Positions 7,884-16,030 of a stretch of 39,665 nucleotides of DNA are shown here, in pieces. Location: NCBI GenBank assembly GCA_015521325.1, contig WAOK01000055.1, forward strand, positions 1-39,665, written 5' to 3'. This stretch comes from Desulfurococcales archaeon (GTDB lineage Archaea > Thermoproteota > Thermoprotei_A > Sulfolobales > NBVN01). The notes under the pieces were generated by a model, which was given only the letters and a program-made list of their open reading frames with translations, did not search any database and had not been told where the DNA came from. The position numbers were made by a program, and so were the translations under genes. Each line of letters starts with the position of its first letter. Position 1 is the stretch's first letter.

Positions 7884-8582
7884 TTGAGGAACGAGCTGAG
7901 CGAGCCAATGGAGGACTACATAATCACCATCTACAGGCTGGAGGAGGTATTCGGGATAGCCCGGACATCCGCCATAGCAAGGGAGATGGGGGTCAGGCCG
8001 GCGACAGTGACCAAGATCGTGTGGTGGCTCGTTAAGGAGGGACTGGCCACCACAGAGAAATACAGAGGCACTAAGCTGACCACCAAGGGGAGGGAGCTGG
8101 CTGAAAAAATTCTCAAGAAACACAGGATCCTTGAGGCGTTCCTCCACCGCCTCGGCTTCGACCCATACAAGTCCCACATACTCGCCCACAGGCTCGAGCA
8201 CATACCGGACGAGGTCGTGAACGCTATCTACGAATTCATCGGGAAACCAGAGACATGCCCGCACGGCAACCCCATAACCGACGCTGAGGTACCGACCACG
8301 CCGAGGCTCTGCGATCTAGTGCCCGGCACCAAAGCCAGGATCGTAAGGATACTCGGCGAGCTCAGGCACGTAATGTCGGTGCTCAACGAGCACGGCTGCT
8401 GGAGAGGTGATGAGGTGAGACTCATTGATAAGTGGAAGCGCGGAGCTAGGCTCGTTTGTGGAGGGCGGGAGATCGCAATTAATTTAGACGTATGCAAATC
8501 ACTTGTTGTAGAGGTGTTGGGCAAGGATGATACCGCTGGCGCAGGTGCCTCCGGGAACAAGAGTAAGGGTAGTGACTATTAG
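7884..8582 (+). CDS. DtxR/MntR-type metal-dependent transcriptional regulator
   Basis: 232 residues. The N-terminal winged helix (residues 1-65: MEDYIITIYRLEE, IAREMGVRPATVTKIVWWLV) is followed by the metal-sensing dimerisation domain (residues ~66-135, including HILAHRLEHIPDEVV with His/Glu ligands) and a C-terminal SH3-like FeoA domain (residues ~145-225, CDLVPGTKARIVRI). It likely represses metal-uptake genes when Fe or Mn is bound. The TTG start is 22 bases after the aminotransferase stop. Its 3' end overlaps the next gene, feoA, by 56 bases in another frame, so the two are translated from one message. Confidence 0.9.
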   Translation: MRNELSEPMEDYIITIYRLEEVFGIARTSAIAREMGVRPATVTKIVWWLVKEGLATTEKYRGTKLTTKGRELAEKILKKHRILEAFLHRLGFDPYKSHILAHRLEHIPDEVVNAIYEFIGKPETCPHGNPITDAEVPTTPRLCDLVPGTKARIVRILGELRHVMSVLNEHGCWRGDEVRLIDKWKRGARLVCGGREIAINLDVCKSLVVEVLGKDDTAGAGASGNKSKGSDY

Positions 8583-8748
8583 GGGAGGCTCCCACCTAGT
8601 CAACAGGCTCTTTCAGATGGGCCTGACTCCGGGAACAATTGTGGAAGTGATCCGAAACGATGTAGGCCCTATAGTCATATCGTTCCGGGGCGTCACAATA
8701 GGTATAGGGCGGGGCGTGGCGATGAAGATCTTTGTAGAGCCGGCCTAG
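8527..8748 (+). CDS. feoA: FeoA-family protein
   Basis: 73-residue stand-alone SH3-like protein. VPPGTRVRVVTIRGG, NRLFQMGLTPGTIVEVI, GPIVISFRG and IGIGRGVAMKIFV are a full-length FeoA match. FeoA normally assists the ferrous iron permease FeoB at the membrane, but no feoB is in this window. Its coding start lies inside the DtxR gene, consistent with co-regulation by iron. The ATG at 8527 gives a normal FeoA N-terminus (IPLAQVPPG). Confidence 0.9.
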   Translation: MIPLAQVPPGTRVRVVTIRGGSHLVNRLFQMGLTPGTIVEVIRNDVGPIVISFRGVTIGIGRGVAMKIFVEPA

Positions 8749-8786
8749 CTATATTTGCTTCGATAGTAACCTTCCTCGGTGGTAGC

Positions 8787-9554
8787 GTGTTCTTCAGGGA
8801 AGAGTATATAGGAGAATTCAGGTTCGTCGAGTACTCACCCTACAGGCTCACACACCCAGGATACGCCATCGTCGCCCTCCCCGACGCCGGCCTCGTAGGC
8901 GTTATAGGGGCGAGCCACATGATCAAGGTTCTGGATATGGAGGAAGTCGGCGGCGCTGACTCACCGCTCCTCCCCCCGGTAACAATTGTTTCTAAAGGAG
9001 AGATCAGGCTACCAATAAGGATCTTCGCTAAAAACAACATCCTCCTCATATACAGCGAGATAGCCCTCCCGCCCCAAGCCATGTACGGCTTCTCAAGGGC
9101 CCTCATAGATTACGTCGAGAGGAAGGGAAGCGAGCACCTCATACTGATGACAGGACTGGCCGTGCCGCACAGATTCGAGATAGAGAGCCTACGCACCTAC
9201 TACATACCAACAACGAAGGATGCTGACGAGGCAGCGAAGGGCTCTGGAGCCCAGAGGTTCGAGAACGGGTTCCTCGTAGGACCCTACGCCCTCCTCCTCA
9301 AGGAGGCCGTGAGGGCAAGGATAAGCACACTAATGGTTGCCACCGAGTCATTCCTGGAGTTCCCCGACCCAGAGGCGTCTGCGAGGAACCTCCAAGTGAT
9401 TGGGAAGGTCATAGGGGTCGAGATAGACGTTAAGGAGCTCCTTGAGAAGGCCGAGGTGATAAGGCTTAGGGCTAGGGACGCTATGAAGTCGGTGATGAAG
9501 AACCTGGAACAGATGAGGAAGGAGTACGAGTACGCGCCGCCCCTCCACATATGA
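8787..9554 (+). CDS. PAC2-family (proteasome assembly chaperone-like) protein
   Basis: 255 residues with the PAC2 fold: YAIVALPDAGLVGVIGASH near the N-terminus, LPPQAMYGFSRALIDYV, LILMTGLAVPHR, FLVGPYALLLKEA, TLMVATESFLEFPDP, then a C-terminal helix pair (VEIDVKELLEKAEV). Eukaryotic PAC2 helps assemble the proteasome; archaeal members of this ATP-grasp-associated family are widespread but mostly uncharacterised. GTG start. It is likely in the same transcription unit as the following small heat-shock gene, 4 bases downstream. Confidence 0.85.
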   Translation: MFFREEYIGEFRFVEYSPYRLTHPGYAIVALPDAGLVGVIGASHMIKVLDMEEVGGADSPLLPPVTIVSKGEIRLPIRIFAKNNILLIYSEIALPPQAMYGFSRALIDYVERKGSEHLILMTGLAVPHRFEIESLRTYYIPTTKDADEAAKGSGAQRFENGFLVGPYALLLKEAVRARISTLMVATESFLEFPDPEASARNLQVIGKVIGVEIDVKELLEKAEVIRLRARDAMKSVMKNLEQMRKEYEYAPPLHI

Positions 9555-9558
9555 GGGG

Positions 9559-9894
9559 GTGGTGCTGGTGTCTGCCCCGAGCTGGTCTCACAAGGGCTGG
9601 CTAAGGCCCCTATACAGCATTAGGGACCTCGGCGATAGGCTAGAGATCCTCATTGACCTACCCAGCGCTGACGAAGCGAGCATAGAGGTGAGGGCCAGCG
9701 GGAGGAGGGTCTCCATAAGCGCTAAGCTTAGGAAGGAGACAGTCTTCAGCGACTGGAGCGGTAGGGGAGGTGAGGTAGTGTTCACGGAGTTCCGTGAGGA
9801 GATAACCCTGCCGACCGAGGTTGTTGAGGAGCCAGTAGCCGTAGATGTTAGGAGGGGCGTAGTTAGGGTGATTTTTAAGAAGGCAGGGGCCTGA
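9559..9894 (+). CDS. Hsp20 / alpha-crystallin-like small heat-shock protein
   Basis: 111 residues spanning mostly one alpha-crystallin-type beta-sandwich: LGDRLEILIDLPSADEASIEV, ASGRRVSISAK, TEFREEITLPTEV, VAVDVRRGVVRVIFKK. The N-terminal arm and C-terminal IxI tail of classical small heat-shock proteins are short or absent, so it could equally be a CS/p23-like chaperone domain. A GTG start follows the PAC2 stop by 4 bases, suggesting translational coupling and a shared protein-quality role. Confidence 0.78.
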   Translation: MVLVSAPSWSHKGWLRPLYSIRDLGDRLEILIDLPSADEASIEVRASGRRVSISAKLRKETVFSDWSGRGGEVVFTEFREEITLPTEVVEEPVAVDVRRGVVRVIFKKAGA

Positions 9895-9906
9895 GGATCA
9901 CTCAAT

Positions 9907-9915
9907 AATTTAAAG
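9907..9915 (+). promoter_or_regulatory. TATA box for lysS
   Basis: AATTTAAAG in the 52-base gap after the Hsp20-like gene lies about 32-40 bases before the lysS TTG. This is the expected position for a TATA box giving a short leader. No other element is evident in the gap. Confidence 0.55.
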
Positions 9916-9946
9916 CCTTTACCCAGCACAGGCTTAGGGTCGCGGA

Positions 9947-11419
9947 TTGTCATCAGACGAGGTAAGCATGAGGAAGGCTATCAGGGAGGAGCTGATAAGG
10001 GAGGGCATAAACCCCTACCCACACAACGTCAGGTTCAGGCCCACGCCCGTCAAGGAGATACTGGCAAGGCCTCAGCTAGGTGTGAAGCTGGGCGTGGCAG
10101 GGAGGGTGGCTGCGATAAGGAGGCACGGCGGCCTCACGTTCATCGACCTCATAGACGATGGCGCGAGGATACAGCTCATGATAACGAAGAAGGGGCTTGG
10201 GAAGGAACGCTACGAGTGGTTCCTCAAGTACGTCGACATGGGGGACTTCATCAACGTGTTCGGCGAGGTCATACTTACTAAGAAGGGTGAGCTGACGGTT
10301 AGGGTCGAGGACTACGCACTAATAACGAAGGCCCTCAGGTCACCGCCGGTCAAGTGGGGGCACAGGCTCCTCGACCCGGAGGTCAGGTACAGGAAGAGGT
10401 ACCTCGACATCATGATGACCCCGCAGGTAAGGGAGATGCTCCTCAAGCGCTTCCTGCTGGTGCAGGAGATAAGGAAGTTCATGTGGGGGAGGGGCTTCGT
10501 CGAGGTCGAGACACCCATCCTTCAGCCGGTATACGGAGGGGCCGAGGCCACCCCATTCGTTACGCACATAAATGCGCTGGACGAGGACTGGTACCTGAGG
10601 ATATCGCTTGAGCTCTACCTCAAGCGCCTCATAGTCGCGGGCTATAACAAGGTCTTCGAGATAGGGAAGAACTTCAGGAATGAGGACATAGACGCTATGC
10701 ATAACCCGGAGTTCACGATGATGGAGGCCTACGAGGCGTACGCGGACTACAACGACATGATGAGGCTCGCGGAGGACCTCATAAGCACCGTCGCCAAGGC
10801 AGTGAACGGCACTACGAAGACAGTGTTCAGGGGGAACGAGATAGACCTCTCCCCACCCTATAGGAGGCTCCGCTTCGCCGACGCGCTAAGGGAGTACGCC
10901 GGGATAGATCCGGACGAGGCGAGCGATGACCTAATCAAGGAGAAGCTTAGGGAGAACCACATAACCCTGAAGGGCGGGTACGAGAGGGGCAAGGCTCTCA
11001 TGAAGCTCTTCGACAAGCTCGTTGGGAGGGAACACCTCATACAGCCGACGTTCGTCATAGACTACCCGGCGTCGGCATCACCGCTGACGAAGCCCCATAG
11101 GGAAGACCCGAGGTACGCGGAGAGGTTCGAGCTATATATAGGCGGTGTGGAGCTCGCTAATGCCTACACCGAGCTCAACGACCCCGTCCTCCAGGAGGAG
11201 TACTTCAGAGCTGAGGAGGAGAGGAGGAAGAGGGGTGACGAGGAGGCCCACCCGTTCGACTGGGACTTCGTTGAGGCGCTCCAGTTCGGGATGCCGCCCA
11301 CGGGCGGGATAGGGATAGGTATCGACAGGCTCGCGATGATAGTGCTGGGGGCCGACAGCATCAAGGAGGTCATACCGTTCCCGATGCTGAAGAAGTCCGG
11401 AGGGCCTAAGCCCGAATAA
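9947..11419 (+). CDS. lysS: Lysyl-tRNA synthetase, class II
   Basis: 490 residues. The N-terminal OB-fold anticodon-binding domain (residues ~40-130, LGVKLGVAGRVAAIRRHGG) is followed by the class II catalytic core: motif 1 GFVEVETPILQP, motif 2 FEIGKNFRNEDIDAMHNPEFTM, motif 3 GGIGIGIDRLAMIV. It charges tRNA-Lys. Many euryarchaea use the unrelated class I enzyme, so the class II form fits a crenarchaeal setting. TTG start (LSSDEVSMRKAI); an alternative ATG at MRKAIREEL is 18 bases downstream. The 3' end overlaps the convergent nucleotidyltransferase by 14 bases. Confidence 0.96.
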   Translation: MSSDEVSMRKAIREELIREGINPYPHNVRFRPTPVKEILARPQLGVKLGVAGRVAAIRRHGGLTFIDLIDDGARIQLMITKKGLGKERYEWFLKYVDMGDFINVFGEVILTKKGELTVRVEDYALITKALRSPPVKWGHRLLDPEVRYRKRYLDIMMTPQVREMLLKRFLLVQEIRKFMWGRGFVEVETPILQPVYGGAEATPFVTHINALDEDWYLRISLELYLKRLIVAGYNKVFEIGKNFRNEDIDAMHNPEFTMMEAYEAYADYNDMMRLAEDLISTVAKAVNGTTKTVFRGNEIDLSPPYRRLRFADALREYAGIDPDEASDDLIKEKLRENHITLKGGYERGKALMKLFDKLVGREHLIQPTFVIDYPASASPLTKPHREDPRYAERFELYIGGVELANAYTELNDPVLQEEYFRAEEERRKRGDEEAHPFDWDFVEALQFGMPPTGGIGIGIDRLAMIVLGADSIKEVIPFPMLKKSGGPKPE

Positions 11420-12404
11420 CGTAGCCCGGGTTTTCCCTCGACCCAACGACAACAACACACTCATCGCCGCCGTCCACCCTCTCGAGGATACCGCTCACCC
11501 TTAATCTACCGCCAAGGTAGAGGGCGTAGGTGAAGAAGTTCTCGTAAGTGATCACCGAAACAACCCTGCACCCGCCGACCTCAACTCTCCTAGAGACCCT
11601 CGCCTCACCAGGGTACATGAGCGCCTCACACGAGCCGGGCTCTACCTCGAGAACACCCTCAAACACACCCACCGGTGTGAGGACCCTCCTCCCGTACCTC
11701 CTCGGCCTGTCCCTAGCCATGACGAAGTTCAGCTCCCTCCCCCTCAGCAACCTAGCCTTGTAAGGCGGCATCACACTCAAGACATCGCTGGAGCTCAGCC
11801 CATACAGTGACGCCTCCTTAACGACACGGCGCTCAAGCGCCCTCGGGGGCTGGGCCGGGAAGGCGTCGCCCACACATTCGGCGAGAAGGATGGAGTCCCT
11901 GCACCCGTAGACAACTACGTCGATGTCCGACACCTCGAGGCTGTGGATGCCGGGCAGGATCGACCCCGTCACCCCCACACTACCAGGCCCTATGCCGCAG
12001 ACCCTGGATAAGGCATCAACGACGTCGCAGACCGCCTCCTCGAGCTCGTCGGAAGCCTCCCTCAATATCTCGTACAGCCTGCCCCTGCCGTAGTAGATCC
12101 TCGCTATCCGCTCCTTCCCCAGGACAGGTACCTTAGCACCCAATACCGGGTCATAGCGCAGGATCCCCGCCCTCTCTGAAGCAGGGAAGACGTTCCTGGC
12201 TCCATACACCCTTATCACTCTCGCGTAGTAGGTGCCCTTCCTCGACCATGGTGTTCTCTCGTTCGTTGGGACATACTTGAGGAAGGCGAAGTAAGCGTTC
12301 GGAGGGTGCTCGTCACCCACAATCACGTACAGCCTCCCCTCAACGTCCTCGACGTAGTCGTGGGTGAGGAGGGGTTCGGCCGGTTTGCTACCGATCACGG
12401 CCAA
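11406..12404 (-). CDS. Predicted archaeal nucleotidyltransferase
   Basis: 332 residues. The centre holds a Pol-beta-type nucleotidyltransferase signature, VTGSILPGIHSLEVSDIDVVVYG (GS followed by a DxD-like SDIDVV metal site, residues ~150-175). The N-terminal ~120 residues (GRLYVIVGDEHPPNAYFAFLKYVP) and the C-terminal beta-rich part have no motif I recognise. Conserved archaeal proteins with this layout are annotated only as predicted nucleotidyltransferases; the substrate is unknown. TTG start, with a GTG two codons later as an alternative. It is divergent from the next operon. Confidence 0.75.
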   Translation of the reverse strand: MAVIGSKPAEPLLTHDYVEDVEGRLYVIVGDEHPPNAYFAFLKYVPTNERTPWSRKGTYYARVIRVYGARNVFPASERAGILRYDPVLGAKVPVLGKERIARIYYGRGRLYEILREASDELEEAVCDVVDALSRVCGIGPGSVGVTGSILPGIHSLEVSDIDVVVYGCRDSILLAECVGDAFPAQPPRALERRVVKEASLYGLSSSDVLSVMPPYKARLLRGRELNFVMARDRPRRYGRRVLTPVGVFEGVLEVEPGSCEALMYPGEARVSRRVEVGGCRVVSVITYENFFTYALYLGGRLRVSGILERVDGGDECVVVVGSRENPGYVIRA

Positions 12405-12456
12405 GGCTCACACCGCTCGTGCGTCCACATCCCCCGAGGGGTTTGGTTCGGTAAGG

Positions 12457-12463
12457 GTTTAAT
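12457..12463 (+). promoter_or_regulatory. TATA box for the oxidoreductase/amidohydrolase/arfC operon
   Basis: GGGTTTAATG lies about 31-37 bases before TTG 12494, the correct distance for a nearly leaderless transcript from that start. It is only 4 bases from the upstream in-frame TTG 12467, which argues against 12467 being used. Confidence 0.5.
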
Positions 12464-12493
12464 GATTTGGCCCTAGCTCATTACGGGAGATCC

Positions 12494-13438
12494 TTGAGGT
12501 TCAGCGTGTACGGCTTCGGGCCTATCGGGAGGCTGATTTTACGGGTAGCGCTTAAGAGGGGCTGGGAACCTGTCGCAGTCATAGACATAGATGAGTCCAT
12601 GGTAGGGAGGGACGCCGGTTCCTTGGCCGGCGTCGGCGACGTTGGTGTGAGAGTGAGCAAGGATCCCTCAGCACTCGATGGCTCCGAGGTGGTCTTCCAC
12701 GCCACCACATCGTGGCTGGATAAGGCCGAACCCCAGATAATGGAGGCCGTGAGGAGGGGGGCGTCGGTCGTCTCCACTTGCGAGACCCTGGCCTGGCCAT
12801 GGCACAGGTACCCGGAAATAGCTAAGAGGATCGGTGACGCCGCGCTAGACGCTGGCGTGACCGTTATAGGTACGGGGATAAACCCGGGGTTCCTCCTCGA
12901 CACACTCGTGGCTGTGCTGTCCGCGAGCGTGGGCCCTGTGAAGAGGGTTGATGCCGTGAGGTACGTGGACCCGCTTAGGAGGAGGGAGTCGTTCCAGAAG
13001 AAGGTCGGGATAGGGCTGACGACGGAGGAGGCGGAGAGGGCCCTTAGGGAGGGGAGGATAAGTGGTCACGTCGGGTTCGCCGAGTCCGCCCACCTGATCA
13101 GCCGCTTCCTTGGGGTGGTTCCTGACGAGGTTAGTGAGTGGCAGAACGTGATAGACTCGGGCGGTAAGTGCGCTGGTGTGGAAGGCGGTGCTAGGGCTGT
13201 GTATAAGGGTAGGGAGTTCGTCAACATACGCTTCGTGGCGAAGGCAGGCGTGTCCGAGGGGGAGGTCATACGTGTCGTCGGTGAGGGCGGTGAGGTAGTC
13301 TGGAGAAGCACTGGCACGCCGGGCGACTACGGGACAGCCGCGGTTGTCGTGTCGGTCGCTGCCGCCATAGACGATGTCCCTGCCGGCCTGGCCACGATGG
13401 TGGACATAGTGCTCCTTAGGCCGGGGTTCTCCTATTGA
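12494..13438 (+). CDS. DapB-like / diaminopentanoate dehydrogenase-like NAD(P) oxidoreductase
   Basis: 314 residues. The N-terminal Rossmann fold (RFSVYGFGPIGRLILRVAL) starts right at TTG 12494. It continues with VAVIDIDESMVGRDAG, VVFHATTSWLD, SVVSTCETLAWPW, and TGINPGFLLDTLVAVLS, the last typical of the family that includes 2,4-diaminopentanoate dehydrogenase and is often misnamed dihydrodipicolinate reductase. The C-terminal part is the substrate/dimer domain. It probably reduces or deaminates an amino/imino substrate; which one is unknown. The TGA stop overlaps the TTG of the amidohydrolase (TTGA), implying translational coupling. Confidence 0.8.
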   Translation: MRFSVYGFGPIGRLILRVALKRGWEPVAVIDIDESMVGRDAGSLAGVGDVGVRVSKDPSALDGSEVVFHATTSWLDKAEPQIMEAVRRGASVVSTCETLAWPWHRYPEIAKRIGDAALDAGVTVIGTGINPGFLLDTLVAVLSASVGPVKRVDAVRYVDPLRRRESFQKKVGIGLTTEEAERALREGRISGHVGFAESAHLISRFLGVVPDEVSEWQNVIDSGGKCAGVEGGARAVYKGREFVNIRFVAKAGVSEGEVIRVVGEGGEVVWRSTGTPGDYGTAAVVVSVAAAIDDVPAGLATMVDIVLLRPGFSY

Positions 13439-14592
13439 GCCCCGCGATCCGGGTAAGTGCCGCTGTACTCTGGCCTGAGCTGGGTTTCGAGGAGGGTGTA
13501 TCCCTTAGTATACGTGATGGTGTACTTGAGTCCGTCGGTAAGGGCAGTTATGGGCTAGATCTTCGTGGGCTAATAGCACTGCCTCTTTTCGCTAACGCGC
13601 ACATCCACATAATGGACTGGGTCATTCAGCAGGCAGGATGGGATCTGGACATAGACTCCCTCGTTGGCGAGCCCTACGGGGTCAAGTACGTCCTTCTTCG
13701 GAGAGCACCAGATGATACGGTAAGGGAGGGCATAGAGACTGTTCGGAGATACCTAATCAGGCAGGGGGTCGGGGCTATCATCGAGTTTAGGGAGTTCGGG
13801 GTGAGGGGTACCAGGATAGACTGCAGGAGAAGACATAAGCACCACATCGTGCTCACGATGCCCACACACCATGACGAGAGGGCTGTGGAGGAGGTTGAGG
13901 AGGCGCTGGCCTGCGCCGATGGTGTGGCGGTGTCGTCGCCGCACTACTTCCCCGAAGACGTCCTCCGATCGATCCTCTCACTAGCCAAGGCAAGGGGGCT
14001 CATGACAGCGTCCCACCTGGCTGAGGTACCTGAGACAAGGGAGGCCGGGGACCTAGAGAGGCTCTTGGGCGCTGGCGGTGCCGACGTGCTCGTGCATGGC
14101 ACGTACCTCAGCGAGGATGACTTGAGTACGATAGCGTCGAGGGGCTCCCTTCTGGTACTGTGCCCCAGGGCTAACAGGTGGTTCCTTGGCGGAGAGCCGC
14201 CGGCGTATGAGGCCCTGCGGTCAGGTGTGGAGTTAGGGATCGGCACAGATAATGCTGGGTGGGTTAAGCCGGATGTTTGGAGGGAGGCTGAGGCACTCCA
14301 CCTTATCCTGCGGAGTAAGGGGGTTTCGTCTCCTGAGCCAGTGCTTAAGGCCCTCATAGGGCCCTCGACACTTGCCGGGCTGGAGCCCTTCGCCGTTGGC
14401 TCCACGGCCTCATTCATGCTCGTGAGTGCTGAGGGAGTCGGGGCTAGATGGTCCCGTAACCCCCTGCTCTCACTCATTAAAAACGGGGGCCCGGAACACG
14501 TTATGGCAGTGGTGATTGATGGGAGGCTCGAGTACTGTGAGCTACCAGAGGCCCTATGTGCTGGTCTACGTGACGTCCTCCGTGGACGGTAA
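13435..14592 (+). CDS. Amidohydrolase-superfamily deaminase-like protein
   Basis: 385 residues. Metal and catalytic motifs in order: H56-x-H58 in ANAHIHIMD, TASHLAE (His plus the Glu three residues later that acts as acid/base in deaminases), LVHGTYLSEDD, and GIGTDNAGW (Asp). This is the pattern of cytosine, guanine and S-adenosylhomocysteine deaminases rather than of hydantoinases. It is coupled to the upstream oxidoreductase (TTGA) and overlaps the riboflavin reductase gene downstream by about 56 bases. The context suggests deamination of a pyrimidine-like intermediate; the substrate is inferred, not shown. Confidence 0.82.
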   Translation: MSPAIRVSAAVLWPELGFEEGVSLSIRDGVLESVGKGSYGLDLRGLIALPLFANAHIHIMDWVIQQAGWDLDIDSLVGEPYGVKYVLLRRAPDDTVREGIETVRRYLIRQGVGAIIEFREFGVRGTRIDCRRRHKHHIVLTMPTHHDERAVEEVEEALACADGVAVSSPHYFPEDVLRSILSLAKARGLMTASHLAEVPETREAGDLERLLGAGGADVLVHGTYLSEDDLSTIASRGSLLVLCPRANRWFLGGEPPAYEALRSGVELGIGTDNAGWVKPDVWREAEALHLILRSKGVSSPEPVLKALIGPSTLAGLEPFAVGSTASFMLVSAEGVGARWSRNPLLSLIKNGGPEHVMAVVIDGRLEYCELPEALCAGLRDVLRGR

Positions 14593-15214
14593 GATCGCTT
14601 CGAGGACCGGCGACTCCCGCCTAAGCTGCCCCTACGACCTGAGAAGGCTTCACAGACTCCGCGCATCCCTCGACGCCGTCATGGTTGGTGCTGGAACGGT
14701 CATAGCTGATGACCCCCGCCTCACGGTTAGGTATGTCCGTGGGAGGAACCCTGCCCGCGTCGTTGTTGATGGGCGCCTCCGCTCCCCCCTCACGGCCAGG
14801 CTGTTCAACGATGGTGAAGCGAGGACGATTGTGCTGACCTCCGAAGCAGGTGATGAGGGGAAGGCTGAGGAGCTGAGGAGGAGAGGGGTTGAGGTTGTCG
14901 TGGCTGGGAAAGGGCCGAGGCTGAGTGGTTCAGAGATACTGTCTGCCCTCGCTAGGCTAGGGATCAGGTCCGTGCTGGTTGAGGGTGGCGGTGACCTCAT
15001 ATGGTCGCTCGTGCGTGAGGGACTCGTCGACGAGTTCAGGGTGACGATCTCTCCCTTCATCATAGGTGGGGCAGGTGCGAGGACCGCCGTGGAGGGAGAG
15101 GGATTCGGTGAGAAGGAAGAGTGGCTGGGGCTGACACTTGCGAATTACTTCCTGTGCGAGTGCGGTGAGGAGATCCATCTGATCTACCGGCGGAGGGAGC
15201 CAACCAGATATTAA
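14537..15214 (+). CDS. arfC: Archaeal riboflavin reductase: diaminohydroxyphosphoribosylaminopyrimidine-type (RibD C-terminal family)
   Basis: 225 residues, a stand-alone RibD C-terminal reductase. RPYVLVYVTSSVDGKIA opens the domain; VMVGAGTVIADDPRLTVRYV, RVVVDGRLRSPLTARLF and VLVEGGGDLIWSLV are strong family motifs; VTISPFIIGG is near the end. In archaea this enzyme reduces the ribosyl side chain of the 2,5-diaminopyrimidinone phosphate before deamination, opposite to the bacterial order. GTG 14537 was chosen because the domain begins at RPYV just after it; TTG 14516 and ATG 14519 are longer options. It overlaps the amidohydrolase. Confidence 0.88.
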   Translation: MSYQRPYVLVYVTSSVDGKIASRTGDSRLSCPYDLRRLHRLRASLDAVMVGAGTVIADDPRLTVRYVRGRNPARVVVDGRLRSPLTARLFNDGEARTIVLTSEAGDEGKAEELRRRGVEVVVAGKGPRLSGSEILSALARLGIRSVLVEGGGDLIWSLVREGLVDEFRVTISPFIIGGAGARTAVEGEGFGEKEEWLGLTLANYFLCECGEEIHLIYRRREPTRY

Positions 15215-15236
15215 GGTCTCCTCGCAGTGGTGTCAG

Positions 15237-16025
15237 GTGCGTGTCTTGAGGAAGGTTACTCTCGCTTTGGTTCTGGCAGCGTTAACTGCTGTATCCGTTG
15301 TCCCTGCTGGTGCTGAGGGCGTTAGGGACCTGATAGGGTATGCCGGAGGGGACTTATGGGCCGTGTATAATTACACGTTCATTATTCAGGTCAATACCTC
15401 GAAGGGCTCTTACGGCACGATAGGACTTACCTACACGATGAGATATGACCTGAAGGAGTATAACTCGACGCACATACGCTTCACGGGCACCAGGATAGGT
15501 GAGGCATCCATAGTGACCAGCAGTAACGATGTAGTGCTCCTGGCGATCCTTCATGTGTGGTTCGCCCAGAACATATCCGACTACCTCCTCTCCTTCATGC
15601 TGAGAAACTTCGACGTCGCCGTCAAGGACTCCCAGCTCTACAGTCTCTCATCCCTCACCCTTGTTCCAATACTCCACGAGCCCGGGGGGACGTGCTTCCA
15701 GCTGAGCTTGGGCGACTCATACGCCAGCGTACAGCAGGTAATGATCAGTGACTTCAGCGCGTACTACGAGTGCGGCACCGGCCTCCTGATAATGGGGATG
15801 AGCAAATCCAGCAAGCAAGGAACTGTCGGGAACGAGACCGGGACCATAACAACGGTGATATCAGTCGAGCTCACGGGAACAAATATAGCGGATAAGCTCT
15901 TCATGCCCGCGGGTAGCGGGGGCCTTACTGAGTGGCTCCCATACGTTGCCTTAGGTCTTGCTGTAGCCGCTGTGGGTGTGACGGCGTATACCTTCGTCCT
16001 TAAGAAGAGGCGCTCACCAAAGTGA
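15237..16025 (+). CDS. Secreted, C-terminally membrane-anchored protein of unknown function
   Basis: 262 residues from GTG. The N-terminal signal peptide is LRKVTLALVLAALTAVSVVPAGA (cleavage likely after AGA); the ~200-residue outer domain is rich in Ser/Thr/Tyr with several NxS/T sites (NYT, NTS, NST, NIS, NET); the C-terminal helix PYVALGLAVAAVGVTAYTFVL is followed by a KKRR stop-transfer. This is the usual layout of crenarchaeal cell-surface proteins. I recognise no enzymatic motif. The stop codon lies inside a perfect inverted repeat shared with the convergent gene. Confidence 0.7.
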   Translation: MRVLRKVTLALVLAALTAVSVVPAGAEGVRDLIGYAGGDLWAVYNYTFIIQVNTSKGSYGTIGLTYTMRYDLKEYNSTHIRFTGTRIGEASIVTSSNDVVLLAILHVWFAQNISDYLLSFMLRNFDVAVKDSQLYSLSSLTLVPILHEPGGTCFQLSLGDSYASVQQVMISDFSAYYECGTGLLIMGMSKSSKQGTVGNETGTITTVISVELTGTNIADKLFMPAGSGGLTEWLPYVALGLAVAAVGVTAYTFVLKKRRSPK

Positions 16026-16030
16026 GCGCC
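16009..16030. terminator. Palindromic bidirectional terminator-like hairpin containing both stop codons
   Basis: GGCGCTCAC-CAAA-GTGAGCGCC is a perfect 9-bp inverted repeat with a 4-base loop. The TGA of the upstream plus-strand gene (16023-16025) lies in the right arm and the TGA of the convergent minus-strand gene (16014-16016) in the left arm. A T-run on either side is lacking, so termination is inferred from position and symmetry. Confidence 0.5.

Noticed and set aside
13944-14666. 240-codon antisense frame opposite the amidohydrolase and riboflavin reductase
   Set aside because: Arg/Ser/Pro-rich shadow of high-GC coding sequence; both sense genes have strong motifs.
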